Origin: Candidatus Nanoarchaeia archaeon
Lineage (GTDB): Archaea; Nanobdellota; Nanobdellia; SCGC-AAA011-G17; JACPNG01
DNA: 49,572 bases
Direction of reading: 5' to 3'
NCBI GenBank assembly: GCA_028713535.1
Contig: JAQTOC010000001.1
Coordinates: forward strand, 1-49,572
Each line of letters opens with the position of its first letter. The stretch's first letter is position 1. The notes beneath the pieces were generated by a model, which was given only the letters and a program-made list of their open reading frames with translations, was not told the DNA's origin and ran no database searches. Made by a program: the position numbers and the translations under genes. This document shows positions 8,746 through 15,872 of this stretch, in pieces.

Positions 8746-8753
8746 TTTATATA
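8746..8753. promoter_or_regulatory. Shared symmetric TATA box between hef and the 8775 gene
   Basis: TTTATATA, with palindromic core TATATA, is centred near 8750. The hef ATG (8723) and the opposing ATG (8775) lie about 27 and 25 bases from it. One box could serve both directions, with both transcripts leaderless. No other TATA-like site at the right distance is obvious. Confidence 0.5.
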
Positions 8754-8774
8754 GGTTTTTATAGGGACAAGAGC

Positions 8775-9038
8775 ATGAAAAAGCTGCTTGGAATACTCGA
8801 TCTGGGTGCTGCGATAGTATTGTTCTTGGCTAAATCGGGCTCTGTGACAAGGATTGGATGGGCATTTGCCATATACTTAATATTAAAATCAATATTCTTT
8901 TTCCCTGATGTCGGAAGCATTATTGACGGATTGGCAGGACTGGTCCTTATTTTTGCTGCTTTTGGGATGTTTGGCTTCTTGTCTTATGTTGCGATAGTCT
9001 GGCTTATTCTTAAAGGAATCTGGAGCCTGTTTGGTTAG
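8775..9038 (+). CDS. Small polytopic membrane protein, 87 aa
   Basis: Very hydrophobic protein with about three transmembrane stretches (near residues 4-20, 26-45 and 52-82) and short loops. No catalytic motif is visible and I do not recognise a family. It is divergent from hef, with which it appears to share a TATA box. Its TAG stop interlocks with the stop of the opposing M50-like gene (TTAG, 9035-9038). Confidence 0.75.
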   Translation: MKKLLGILDLGAAIVLFLAKSGSVTRIGWAFAIYLILKSIFFFPDVGSIIDGLAGLVLIFAAFGMFGFLSYVAIVWLILKGIWSLFG

Positions 9039-9763
9039 GCTAAAACACTAAACAAGATTATCAATGCAATTATCAATGCAATTGCGAGAGCTATGAATGC
9101 TGCAAGTACTGGGGATAAGAACTGGGCAAAGATTACACATGCCAATGTAAGAATTACAAGGAATATATAATATATTTTTCCTCCAAAGAAGATGTGTGTT
9201 CCATCAAGTTCAGATACAGGGATTAAATGATAGATTGCAAGAAGGTAGTTCATTGTGATTAATGTGGAAAATACCTCTGGATTAATAACCTGCAGCAACA
9301 ACCCAAGAATCAAAAGAGTCAATGGGCCAAATGAATGCGCCTTTGCCATTTCAGTTTCATAAATATTCTTAAATAATCTCCCTGATTTTGCAACTTTGTG
9401 GGATTCAATCACAGGGGCATGGATTGCAAGAAGGTAAACCTTACCGAATGAAAATAAAGTGACTAGCAAACCAATTACTACCCCAATTGGAATTGGAGGC
9501 TCGAATTTCATCTGCTGCCTTATGAAGTACTGCCTTATTGACCAGATATGGTAAGTTGCTTTTCCTCCGTAATGTTTTGCCCCCCACTTTATTGCAAAAG
9601 TGTAAAGGAATGTGCTTATCAATGCACCAAGAAAAACAAATCCAAAGTTAAGAAGCCAGTAAACAATATCAAAACTTTCACTTTTATCATTAAAGCCAAA
9701 AACTACAGCTATGATAAGCGATGCAACAAAGATTGACTTTACCTCTTTTTTTGTCAGTTCCAT
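9035..9763 (-). CDS. M50 (site-2 protease)-like membrane protein, likely degenerate
   Basis: Polytopic protein (about 5-6 membrane segments) with the layout of site-2 proteases. The C-terminal half has LIPVSELDGTHIFFGG, which resembles the NxxPxxxLDG motif that carries the third zinc ligand in M50 peptidases. However, no HExxH is present in the first hydrophobic segments; only an isolated KHYGG is seen where it would be expected. It may therefore be a catalytically dead homologue. It overlaps the upstream traB-like gene by 10 bases and is probably co-transcribed with it. Confidence 0.65.
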   Translation of the reverse strand: MELTKKEVKSIFVASLIIAVVFGFNDKSESFDIVYWLLNFGFVFLGALISTFLYTFAIKWGAKHYGGKATYHIWSIRQYFIRQQMKFEPPIPIGVVIGLLVTLFSFGKVYLLAIHAPVIESHKVAKSGRLFKNIYETEMAKAHSFGPLTLLILGLLLQVINPEVFSTLITMNYLLAIYHLIPVSELDGTHIFFGGKIYYIFLVILTLACVIFAQFLSPVLAAFIALAIALIIALIILFSVLA

Positions 9764-10416
9764 TTTTTGATTAAATCTATTATATCCTTTTCGTGTCCTG
9801 CGCCAACTATCGCCAACACCTTATTGTACCTAGGCATTAGCGTATATAAATTTTTTGCCATGTATAAATTTCTTTCTGCTATCAAAGTATTATAAACTGA
9901 AGGATACTTTTGCTTTACTTCTTCAAGAAGCTCTGCGATAATCTTTTCATCAGGAACCTTGTTCAAGTCAAACTTTATCTTTTGTTTCTTGAACATTGCC
10001 TTGAATATTTCCTTGATAAAAGTTATTTTTTCCTTGAATGTTATTGATTTTGACAATCTTTTGAGGGTTATGCTTATTGGCTGGTCTATCAATGCTATCT
10101 TGAGATTGTATTTCTTTGCCAAAGCGTATGCTTTTTTCATTTCAGATCCGGGTTTTACGTTTACAATCTCCCCGAGTTTTTTTTCTGCGTATGCACCAAT
10201 AAGATTGAACAAAATCCCCTTGAATCCAACCTTAAAAACGTCCGAGACTTTTAATTTTCTTTTTTTATTTGAAAGCAAAGCTGGAAGCCTTTGAGAGTCC
10301 AATTCCAAGCAGACCACCTCTGGAAACTCTGAATTGATGGTATCTTCAACTTCTTTTATTGATTCTTTAGAGATGTGCGATGTCCCGATGATTATCAAAT
10401 TTTTATATATTCTCAT
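9754..10416 (-). CDS. TraB/TIKI-like family protein
   Basis: A 220-residue protein of the TraB (pheromone shutdown)/TIKI/EreA-like superfamily, some members of which are metalloproteases. The N-terminal GTSHISKES motif (about 12-20), the CLELDSQR motif (about 36) and the C-terminal GAGHEKDI motif (about 209) are those conserved in archaeal TraB proteins. The membrane region found at the C-terminus of longer archaeal TraB proteins is missing here, but the next gene, overlapping by 10 bases, is a polytopic membrane protein that could supply it. Function in archaea is not established. Confidence 0.82.
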   Translation of the reverse strand: MRIYKNLIIIGTSHISKESIKEVEDTINSEFPEVVCLELDSQRLPALLSNKKRKLKVSDVFKVGFKGILFNLIGAYAEKKLGEIVNVKPGSEMKKAYALAKKYNLKIALIDQPISITLKRLSKSITFKEKITFIKEIFKAMFKKQKIKFDLNKVPDEKIIAELLEEVKQKYPSVYNTLIAERNLYMAKNLYTLMPRYNKVLAIVGAGHEKDIIDLIKKWN

Positions 10417-10429
10417 CTAACACAGAAAT

Positions 10430-10447
10430 CTTTAAATACTTAAAAAG
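10430..10447. promoter_or_regulatory. TATA-like region between traB-like and PRC-barrel genes
   Basis: CTTTAAATACTTAAAAAGG contains TATA-like sequence in both directions. On the plus strand the box centre (10435) predicts a start near 10460 and a short leader with a strong AAGGAGGT site at 10464-10471. On the minus strand TTTTTAAGTA lies about 27 bases before ATG 10416. Confidence 0.4.
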
Positions 10448-10478
10448 GTTTTCCAAAAAAATAAAGGAGGTATAGCCC

Positions 10479-10763
10479 ATGTTAAAGCTAAGACAGATAA
10501 GCGATATGTATAATATTCCTGTTTATACCGACACTGGAGAATACTTTGGCGATGTTGAAGAGGGGATTATAACCATGACCAAGGTTTTTGGCTGGAGAGT
10601 AAAGGCCACTAAAAATTCTTTCTTGACAAAAGTTCTTGGGGGAGCTAAAGGAGTTATTGTTCCACACCAACTTGTTAAGGCTGTCGGTGACATCATGATT
10701 ATTTCAAAAGCTGCAGTGCCTTCTTATGAAGACAAAGAGGAAATGGCACAGGCAGAGGAATAA
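10479..10763 (+). CDS. PRC-barrel domain protein
   Basis: A 94-residue protein consisting of a PRC-barrel: N-terminal LRQISDMYNIPVYTDTGEYFGDVEE, then strands ending in the GVIVPHQLVKAVGDIMII stretch. PRC-barrels occur in RNA-processing (RimM) and photosynthetic proteins; the single-domain archaeal versions are uncharacterised, and some have been linked to cell division (CdpB family). The acidic tail from about residue 80 is probably unstructured. Unlike most genes nearby it has a strong SD (AAGGAGGT at 10464-10471), suggesting high expression. Confidence 0.82.
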   Translation: MLKLRQISDMYNIPVYTDTGEYFGDVEEGIITMTKVFGWRVKATKNSFLTKVLGGAKGVIVPHQLVKAVGDIMIISKAAVPSYEDKEEMAQAEE

Positions 10764-10768
10764 TAACC

Positions 10769-10780
10769 TTTTTATATTAG
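10769..10780 (+). promoter_or_regulatory. TATA box of the triple membrane-protein operon
   Basis: TTTTTATATTAG after the PRC-barrel stop lies about 25 bases before ATG 10799, a leaderless geometry. The run of eight T at 10783-10790 just after it may terminate the PRC-barrel transcript. Confidence 0.45.
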
Positions 10781-10798
10781 TATTTTTTTTATTCCTAT

Positions 10799-11341
10799 AT
10801 GGTATCTCCTTTGGCGAAGTCTATATACTTCTTAGAAGATTTAGGGTTTTTTGATATAATACTGCCATTTTTATTGACTTTTGTAATTGTTTATGCGGTA
10901 TTGGATAAAACAAAGATACTAGGAAAAACTGAAAAAGACAAACCAAAGACAAATGTCAATGCAATGCTTGCTTTTGTTGTTGCATTATTTGTAGTTGCAA
11001 CAAAACAGATAACTGACGCGTTCAAAATTTCATTGCCATGGGTTGTTCTGATACTATTGGCAATATTAATGTTCATGATGCTTGCAGGAGTTGCATTTGG
11101 AGACAAGGAATTCACATTTGAGGACAACAAAGGATGGAGAACCTTCCTAATAATAGTTGCTTTCATCGCAATCGTAGCAATATTCTTGCATGGATTTGGA
11201 TGGCTTGAGCCTTTCATTGGTTTTATTATTTACAAGTGGGCAGATACGCTTATAATGGGGATAGTATTATTGTTTATTATAATCGGAACAATTTTAATTG
11301 TTGTTGGCAAAAAACCAAAGGGGGAAAAAGGGGGTGAGTAG
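10799..11341 (+). CDS. Pilus-locus membrane protein, copy 1
   Basis: A 180-residue protein with about five membrane segments (near 19-36, 58-76, 82-102, 117-137, 151-172), basic ends and no enzymatic motif. The LGFFDIILPFLLTFVIVYAVLDKTKILG region recurs in modified form in the next two genes, so the three are tandem paralogues. The set precedes the coiled-coil and FlaI/FlaJ genes, which suggests an accessory membrane component of that machine; the link is positional. It has a TATA box at leaderless distance. The end of the gene carries GGGGGTGAG, which probably serves as SD for the next one. Confidence 0.82.
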   Translation: MVSPLAKSIYFLEDLGFFDIILPFLLTFVIVYAVLDKTKILGKTEKDKPKTNVNAMLAFVVALFVVATKQITDAFKISLPWVVLILLAILMFMMLAGVAFGDKEFTFEDNKGWRTFLIIVAFIAIVAIFLHGFGWLEPFIGFIIYKWADTLIMGIVLLFIIIGTILIVVGKKPKGEKGGE

Positions 11342-11403
11342 TAATCGCTGATATTGATTTTGTTTCATGGCTGACTACATGGGAGAACATAGGAGTTTAC
11401 AAT

Positions 11404-11925
11404 GTGCTCTTGCCTTTCTTATTAGTGTTTACCTTGGTATTTGCAGTACTGCAAAAAATAAAATTATTCGGGAAAGATGAAAGGAACATAAAGGGGATTA
11501 ACGTTGTTGTCTCTTTGGTTATTGCATTATTGTTTGTAAGAAACCAGTACTTAGTAGAATTGGTAAACAGGTTCTTGCCTAATGTTTCAATGTTTCTGGT
11601 TGTAATACTGATGTTTCTCTTACTTATCGGCTTGTTTGGAGGGTCTTCAAAGTGGAAGGGATGGATGCTTGGGTTGGCTACAATAGTTTCATTAATATTT
11701 GTCATCTGGGCATTGACAGCAGAGAAATTATTTGGATCAAGCGGGCCAAGCTGGCTATCAAACATGGACTCCCAAACAAAAGCAACAATATTGTTTGTGG
11801 CTGTATTTGTAGTGGTAATCTGGCTGGTTGTCAGAGAACCAAAAAAAGAAGAGGATTCTAACTGGGCAACCAAATTATTGAAAGGAGTTGCAGAGGGAGT
11901 TAAGGAGGACGAATCAAAGAAATAA
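11404..11925 (+). CDS. Pilus-locus membrane protein, copy 2 (start uncertain, probably further upstream)
   Basis: Paralogue of the genes on either side, with the same VLLPFLLVFTLVFAVLQKIKLFG first helix and a similar order of membrane segments. GTG 11404 is the first canonical start and has AGGAG at 11391-11395. However, the frame stays open back to 11338 and the extra residues (DFVSWLTTWENIGVYN) align with the copy-1 segment SIYFLEDLGFFD. The extension has no ATG, GTG or TTG; ATC 11344 lies six bases after GGTGA (11333-11337). The true start may thus be an unusual ATC codon. The C-terminus is basic and soluble. Confidence 0.82.
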   Translation: MLLPFLLVFTLVFAVLQKIKLFGKDERNIKGINVVVSLVIALLFVRNQYLVELVNRFLPNVSMFLVVILMFLLLIGLFGGSSKWKGWMLGLATIVSLIFVIWALTAEKLFGSSGPSWLSNMDSQTKATILFVAVFVVVIWLVVREPKKEEDSNWATKLLKGVAEGVKEDESKK

Positions 11926-11926
11926 G

Positions 11927-12451
11927 ATGGCAACACTCCTTGATTTTACTTTTTTCAGCTTTTTGAAACCATTCTTGATATTTGTTCTTGTACTCATTAT
12001 TTTATACGCAATACTTGCCAAGACCAATCTTTTTGGAAGCGCTGCACTTAATGGAATAGCTGCGTTCGTAGTTGCGCTTTTGTTTATGCTAGTCCCTGGG
12101 GTAAGTGACTTGCTTAGCATAGCTGCACCATGGTATGTTGTTTTAATGGTGGTAATCGTCTTGATATTGCTTGTATTCATGTCTGTGGGTGTTGGAGGCG
12201 AGGCGATAGCGGGAGTCTTCCAGCAATCGTGGATGATCTGGCTTATCGTTATCATTGTTGTAGTTGGAGTATTTGGATATGCTGCATCGAAAACTCTGGG
12301 CGGAGAAGTTCAGGGCTTGACACAGGGAGAAGAAGGCCAGGATGTAACCACAGACATTGGAAAAGTCTTGTTCAGCCCAAAGCTATTAGGAGCCTTATTT
12401 ATTCTTGTTGTAGCTGCACAGGCCATACGATTGATTAGCGGAAGAAAATAA
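11927..12451 (+). CDS. Pilus-locus membrane protein, copy 3
   Basis: Third member of the tandem family: FLKPFLIFVLVLIILYAILAKTNLFG at the start corresponds to the first helix of copies 1 and 2, followed by about four more membrane segments. ATG 11927 is chosen because it comes directly after the copy-2 stop and the aligned N-terminus begins there; a longer frame from 11888 would overlap copy 2. GAGG/AAGGAGG lies about 20 bases upstream, rather far for an SD. The middle loop (about 127-148) is acidic and glycine-rich, perhaps extracytoplasmic. Its stop abuts the opposing coiled-coil gene with no gap. Confidence 0.82.
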   Translation: MATLLDFTFFSFLKPFLIFVLVLIILYAILAKTNLFGSAALNGIAAFVVALLFMLVPGVSDLLSIAAPWYVVLMVVIVLILLVFMSVGVGGEAIAGVFQQSWMIWLIVIIVVVGVFGYAASKTLGGEVQGLTQGEEGQDVTTDIGKVLFSPKLLGALFILVVAAQAIRLISGRK

Positions 12452-13108
12452 TTATTTTTTGTAATTTTTCTTTAGTTCATCTGTGATTCTGTCAAGTTCT
12501 TTTATGTTTGTTGTTAATGGCTCGATTATCCTTTCCATTACTTTTTCCAGAGCTTTTATATCTGAGCTTACCTCTGACAAAGTTGAAGAATATTCGTTTA
12601 CTTTTGACAAAACTGCTGCCTGCAAACTATCAAATCTGTTTGTTATCCTTACAATCTCCTGCTTCACAGAAAGGAGATCATCTTTTACTCTTGCTTTCCA
12701 GACATCAATATCACCTATGCCTTGGATGACCTGCTGCCATTTTTCCTCTATCAATGATTCTATTAATTCTTCGTTTGAGGTGTCCATTGCAACAGGCTGC
12801 TGCTGGACCTGAGGATAGCTAAATGACTGGGGCTGGTTAGTATACTGAGGGATTTCTTGAGGTGGTTCTGGAGTTGGAACTGGAATGTCCTGGTCTAACA
12901 TTGAAGACTGCATTCCCGGCTGATTATTTGCATTTGTTTGATAGGATCTGTTTTGCTGGTTCATTTTTTCTGTTGGAGAAAAGTCCTGATATTCAACACC
13001 GGTTTTAATGTTCATCTGAGTTATTGCTTCTGCAATGTCCAGTGGTGAGAAACCTTCCTCTTTTAATATCCTCCTTGTTTTATCTTCATCGAACCCCTGC
13101 TTCTTCAA
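12452..13108 (-). CDS. Pilus-locus coiled-coil protein with Pro/Gln-rich linker
   Basis: Three parts are visible: an N-terminal small helical module (KKQGFDEDKTRRILKEEGF, LDIAEAI) that looks like a UBA-type helix bundle, a Pro/Gln/Asn-rich linker (about 45-105), and a long coiled coil from about 110 to the end. This layout recalls archaellum accessory proteins of the FlaC/D/E type, but I cannot assign one. TTG 13108 is the first canonical start, yet the frame continues upstream (NEPPFERALD) to an ATC at 13144 six bases after GGTGA, and the extension completes the first helix. The upstream part overlaps the previous gene. Confidence 0.75.
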   Translation of the reverse strand: MKKQGFDEDKTRRILKEEGFSPLDIAEAITQMNIKTGVEYQDFSPTEKMNQQNRSYQTNANNQPGMQSSMLDQDIPVPTPEPPQEIPQYTNQPQSFSYPQVQQQPVAMDTSNEELIESLIEEKWQQVIQGIGDIDVWKARVKDDLLSVKQEIVRITNRFDSLQAAVLSKVNEYSSTLSEVSSDIKALEKVMERIIEPLTTNIKELDRITDELKKNYKK

Positions 13109-13110
13109 AT

Positions 13111-13509
13111 CTAGGGCTCGTTCGAATGGGGGCTCGTTATTGATTTTAATTCACCTCTCAGTATTTTCCTAACATCTTCTTCAGTTATAAACTTTACAGG
13201 GTTCCAGAGGTTAATATACTTTTCTAAAACTTTTACTGACTCTTTTTTTGCAAAAACATTCATTTCCTTAATTATTTTTTCTGTAACTTCCTTCATCTCA
13301 TACAGATTTCTTTTCAATTCAACAATTTCCTCGTTCATGTTTTTTATTTCCTTTGAAAGTTTCTGGTATTCTGTAATCATATTCTTGTTCATGATCAAAA
13401 CTTTCTCTCCGTAAGTATTATGTTTGGATTCGAGAACCCTGATTCTTGCGGTAATATCACTAAGCATGTATGAAAGATCTTGTTGTGGTGTTGGGTCAGT
13501 AGTAGCCAT
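13111..13509 (-). CDS. Coiled-coil pilus/archaellum accessory protein (FlaC-like)
   Basis: A 132-residue soluble protein with a coiled coil over about residues 15-90 and a C-terminal segment LEKYINLWNPVKFITEEDVRKIL that looks like a small conserved module. Position next to the FlaI/FlaJ genes and the coiled-coil nature suggest a role like the archaellum FlaC/D/E proteins, which link the motor to the chemotaxis or cytoplasmic side; this is inference. ATG 13509 is about 21 bases downstream of a CTTATATTAAATAG box. It is the first gene of a two-gene minus-strand unit. Confidence 0.72.
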   Translation of the reverse strand: MATTDPTPQQDLSYMLSDITARIRVLESKHNTYGEKVLIMNKNMITEYQKLSKEIKNMNEEIVELKRNLYEMKEVTEKIIKEMNVFAKKESVKVLEKYINLWNPVKFITEEDVRKILRGELKSITSPHSNEP

Positions 13510-13521
13510 CTTAATCGAAAA

Positions 13522-13568
13522 CTATTTAATATAAGTATAATTACTTATTTTTAAAAGTTTATTAAATA
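13522..13568. promoter_or_regulatory. Divergent promoter region of the pilus locus
   Basis: Two TATA-like elements point outward: CTATTTAATATAAG (13522-13535) toward the minus-strand coiled-coil gene and GTTTATTAAATATT (13557-13570) toward the FlaI-like gene. Each lies about 20-30 bases from its start. Confidence 0.45.
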
Positions 13569-13586
13569 TTATGTTGACCTTAAAAA

Positions 13587-15872
13587 GTGGTGATTATGGT
13601 TTCTGCTAAGGAAAGAGGTTATGAAGTTGTAAGAGAAGGACAGGAATCTATCCTTAAGATAGACGCTGAGAACTGGCCTTTTTCACCTTCATTGGAAGAT
13701 AATGCACTAACCATGTCCAGAACAATAGATTTCCTAGTGGAAGTTCCAAACGTTTCAAGACTGGTGTTCACACAGCGACGAAACTATATCTATGACTTTA
13801 ACCAAACCTTGATGCTTATTGAGATATCTAACTTATACAAAAGATGGGTAAAACAAAACAATGTTTTAACGCTTTCAAATCTTGAGAGATATTCAGGATT
13901 AATTCCTTTCTTAGGCGGGTGGAGACAGAGAATGCAGTATATCGTGCTTAACCTCATGAAAAGCGATCCAATCGGGGCGTATGTTGAGCTCAAGAGATTT
14001 ATCAGGGAGGAAAAAATAAACTCAAAGAATATCCCATTAAATGCGATAGATGGCCAGAATGTTTTCTTGTCCTTACTTGATGAAATGAGGACTATGCTGG
14101 AAAACACAAAATTAGTTGGAAATGTCAAAAATAACCTTGCAGGATACCATGTTGGCGAGAGAATGATTTACACATTGATATTCAGGCCGGCAATATCCCC
14201 TGATTTTATATTCACGCAGTTAATGGCAAGAGTACCACTTGATGCAGAGCAGATGGATGTTTATACTGTTGAAAATGCAGAGGTTAACATTTACAGGGTT
14301 GAAAGCGATATAAAATATCTGTATCATTTAACTCCGCCCGAATTCAAGTTAACAGAGGACAAATATGAATTACTGGATCTAGCAAGAACTGTGCTTGCTG
14401 AACATAAACCCCGAGAGGAAGAATTCTTGGATCCTGAAAAAATGAGAATGACTTTCTTTAATATTGGTAGAGATTTATTGCAGGAACTAGCGCAAACAAG
14501 AGGGATGGATGTAAGTTATAATGAACTGGTTGACTTGGCAAATATCCTTGTGAGATATACTGTTGGGTTTGGATTAATTGAAATTTTATTGGGAGATGAC
14601 AGAATACAGGACATTACAATTAACGGACCTATTGGCGAAACCCCTGTTTTTATTGTACATCAGGATTTTGATGAATGCTTTACAAATATAATTCCAAGCA
14701 GGCAGGATGCAGAGGGGTGGGCATCTAAGTTCAGGATCTTAAGCGGCAGGCCACTTGATGAGGCCAATCCGATATTGGATACTGAATTATCATTGCCTGG
14801 TTCAAGGTCAAGAGTTGCAATAATACAACAGCCATTAAACCCTTTTGGATTGGCGTATGCATTCAGGAGACACAGAGACAGACCATGGACGTTGCCTTTA
14901 TTTATTGAGAACAGAGCAATAAGTCCGCTAGCTGCAGGATTACTTTCATTTTTAATAGACGGAGCAAGAACATTGTTGTTTGCTGGAACAAGAAGCAGCG
15001 GAAAAACCTCATTGTTGGGAGCAGCTTTAGTAGAAATCATGAGGAAATACAGAATAATCACTGTTGAAGACACTTTAGAACTTCCAACCGAAGCACTCAG
15101 AAAAATGGGATATAACATACAGCCAATGAAAGTAAGAAGCGCTCTTACAAAGATGGGTTCTGAAATTGCTGCCGATGAGGGAATAAGGACAACATTAAGA
15201 CTTGGAGACTCAAGCTTAATAGTTGGAGAAATAAGATCGAGCGAGGCTTTTGCATTGTATGAGGCGATGAGGATTGGCGCATTAGCAAATGTTGTTGCAG
15301 GAACAATACACGGAGACAGTGCATATGGAGTATTTGACAGAGTAGTTAATGACCTAAAAGTTCCACCGACGAGCTTTAAAGCTACAGATATCATAATAAT
15401 CTCAAATCCAGTCAAGAGCCCAGATGGCCTGCACAAATGGAGAAGAGTAATGAGCATTACAGAAGTAAGGAAGCACTGGAATACAGACCCGATTGCTGAA
15501 AGAGGATTTGTTGAACTCATGAAATACGATCCTACAACAGATTCACTTGAGCCTACTGCAGATTTATTAAACGGAGACTCTGAAATTGTGAAAAACATCG
15601 CTGGAAATGTAAGGGAGTGGGTTGGGAACTGGGAAGCTGTATGGGAAAACATTTTATTGAGAGCGAAAATAAAAGAGGCACTGGTAAATTATGCAAAGGA
15701 AACTAAAGACCATGAGCTAATTGAGTCTGGGTTTGTTATTGAATCAAATGACATATTCCACAGGTTATGCGATAAAACACTGGATGAAACTGGAAAAATT
15801 GACAGCAAAAAAATATTTTTTGAATGGGATGAATGGATAAGAAGAAAGATCAGGGAGAAGAAAGAGTCATGA
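13587..15872 (+). CDS. Type IV pilus/archaellum assembly ATPase (FlaI/GspE-like)
   Basis: Hexameric secretion ATPase that powers assembly of archaeal type IV pilus-like filaments. Walker A is GTRSSGKTS (about 467-475), then the Asp box EDTLELP, Walker B LIVGEIRSSEA (about 542) and the His box GTIHGDS (about 571), all in the order of the type II/IV secretion ATPase family. At 761 residues it is much longer than FlaI (about 550) because of a large N-terminal domain of about 250 residues before the core. The frame opens with GTG 13587 but ATG 13596, preceded by GTGGTGA, is equally likely. It is followed by the platform gene, overlapping by 4 bases. Confidence 0.92.
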   Translation: MVIMVSAKERGYEVVREGQESILKIDAENWPFSPSLEDNALTMSRTIDFLVEVPNVSRLVFTQRRNYIYDFNQTLMLIEISNLYKRWVKQNNVLTLSNLERYSGLIPFLGGWRQRMQYIVLNLMKSDPIGAYVELKRFIREEKINSKNIPLNAIDGQNVFLSLLDEMRTMLENTKLVGNVKNNLAGYHVGERMIYTLIFRPAISPDFIFTQLMARVPLDAEQMDVYTVENAEVNIYRVESDIKYLYHLTPPEFKLTEDKYELLDLARTVLAEHKPREEEFLDPEKMRMTFFNIGRDLLQELAQTRGMDVSYNELVDLANILVRYTVGFGLIEILLGDDRIQDITINGPIGETPVFIVHQDFDECFTNIIPSRQDAEGWASKFRILSGRPLDEANPILDTELSLPGSRSRVAIIQQPLNPFGLAYAFRRHRDRPWTLPLFIENRAISPLAAGLLSFLIDGARTLLFAGTRSSGKTSLLGAALVEIMRKYRIITVEDTLELPTEALRKMGYNIQPMKVRSALTKMGSEIAADEGIRTTLRLGDSSLIVGEIRSSEAFALYEAMRIGALANVVAGTIHGDSAYGVFDRVVNDLKVPPTSFKATDIIIISNPVKSPDGLHKWRRVMSITEVRKHWNTDPIAERGFVELMKYDPTTDSLEPTADLLNGDSEIVKNIAGNVREWVGNWEAVWENILLRAKIKEALVNYAKETKDHELIESGFVIESNDIFHRLCDKTLDETGKIDSKKIFFEWDEWIRRKIREKKES

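Noticed and set aside
11397-11936. Minus-strand open frame of 179 codons opposite membrane protein copy 2
   Set aside because: Its Ser/Thr/Asn-rich composition is what results from the complement of a hydrophobic coding strand; the plus-strand protein has clear paralogues on both sides.
14660-15652. Long open frame on the minus strand (330 codons) inside the ATPase gene
   Set aside because: It is antisense to the Walker A/B region of the FlaI-like gene; the translation is Ser/Pro/Leu-rich without motifs, as expected from reading a conserved coding strand backwards.
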